DNA from: JBGFRR01 sp041695045
GTDB lineage: Bacteria > Bacteroidota > Ignavibacteria > UBA10030
NCBI GenBank assembly: GCA_041695045.1
Contig: JBGFRR010000149.1
Location: 1 to 11,549 of the forward strand
Length of the DNA: 11,549 nt
Direction of reading: 5' to 3'
Part shown: piece after piece, positions 11,545 through 11,549 of the stretch
How the letters are laid out: each line of letters opens with the position of its first letter
Numbering within the stretch: position 1 is the stretch's first letter
The notes under the pieces: generated by a model
Database searches by the model: none
Told to the model about the DNA's origin: nothing
Seen by the model: only the letters and a program-made list of their open reading frames with translations
Program-made: the position numbers and the translations under genes

Positions 11545-11549
11545 ATGCG
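11545..11549 (+). CDS. Start of a gene cut by the window end, possibly a transposase
   Basis: ATG 11545 is preceded by AGAGGAG (11528-11534), a strong ribosome-binding site with 10-nt spacing. Upstream, TATATTTG lies about 30 bp before this site and fits the TAnnTTTG -7 box known in Bacteroidetes, but its -33 partner is not evident. Only the start codon and two bases are visible. The identity is inferred solely from the element end about 90 bp upstream. Confidence 0.35.

Larger units (their letters stand above)
11435..11549 (+). mobile_element. Probable left end of an insertion sequence
   Basis: GCAGGCTGTTGAAAAACTC (11435-11453) looks like the terminal inverted repeats of several DDE insertion-sequence families, in which GGCTGTTGAAAAA-type ends are frequent. 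It is preceded by CTAG (11432-11435), a possible target-site copy. Reading inward there is an AT-rich palindrome, then about 70 bp of non-coding DNA and a start codon with a good ribosome-binding site at the very end. The other end lies outside the window, so neither the second repeat nor the transposase can be shown. Confidence 0.5.

Noticed and set aside
1..11549. tRNA or rRNA genes
   Set aside because: No cloverleaf with a TTCRANY arm or conserved rRNA segment was recognised in the gaps on either strand; the gaps are explained by repeats and remnants.

Overview
The window reads as a chromosomal segment of a moderately GC-rich bacterium. It is most likely from the Bacteroidetes/Chlorobi/Ignavibacteria side of the FCB group. 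The clues are a Big_5-type Ig-like lipoprotein directly behind mltG, a NADH dehydrogenase operon with separate nuoC and nuoD genes, a four-helix-bundle (23S IVS-type) gene used as an insertion, and many dispersed palindromic repeats. This placement is an inference from gene content and protein style, not from a marker-gene tree. All recognisable genes are on the + strand.

Left region (1-1924): an accessory zone. A small-ORF fragment runs into a 348-residue coiled-coil protein of unknown function. It is followed by a C-terminal scrap that looks like a nucleotidyltransferase-type protein, and then by a second, intact copy of the small ORF. The two small-ORF copies share 71 of 87 bases in direct orientation, 1465 bp apart, and bracket the coiled-coil gene. 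A gene-poor stretch with four short REP-like palindromes follows.

Centre (1925-7459): tsaD (tRNA t6A synthesis), then a broken MNT nucleotidyltransferase with a 2-bp contraction inside its catalytic motif and a possible HEPN stub, then trpA. An inverted-repeat element separates trpA from a tight three-gene group: aroQ-type chorismate mutase, mltG and an Ig-like lipoprotein. The last two overlap by 4 bp.

Right (7601-11362): nuoA-nuoB-nuoC-nuoD-nuoE, the start of an operon for respiratory complex I. NuoB, NuoD and NuoE sit at the quinone-site and electron-entry side; NuoA is a membrane subunit. nuoA/B/C overlap, but nuoC/D and nuoD/E are pushed apart by inverted-repeat elements. The larger of these carries a four-helix-bundle gene. 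After nuoE there is a HicB-like antitoxin start, cut off after 24 codons by what looks like the end of an insertion sequence. The ATG of that element's first gene is the last codon of the window.

The dominant theme is a housekeeping backbone whose gaps hold defence/toxin-antitoxin-type remnants (nucleotidyltransferase tail, MNT-HEPN, HicB) and several inverted-repeat elements built from related GCGGATT/CAGATT-like words. The strongest leads for something new are the coiled-coil gene with its flanking paralogous small ORFs, and the inverted-repeat-bounded four-helix-bundle element inside the nuo operon.
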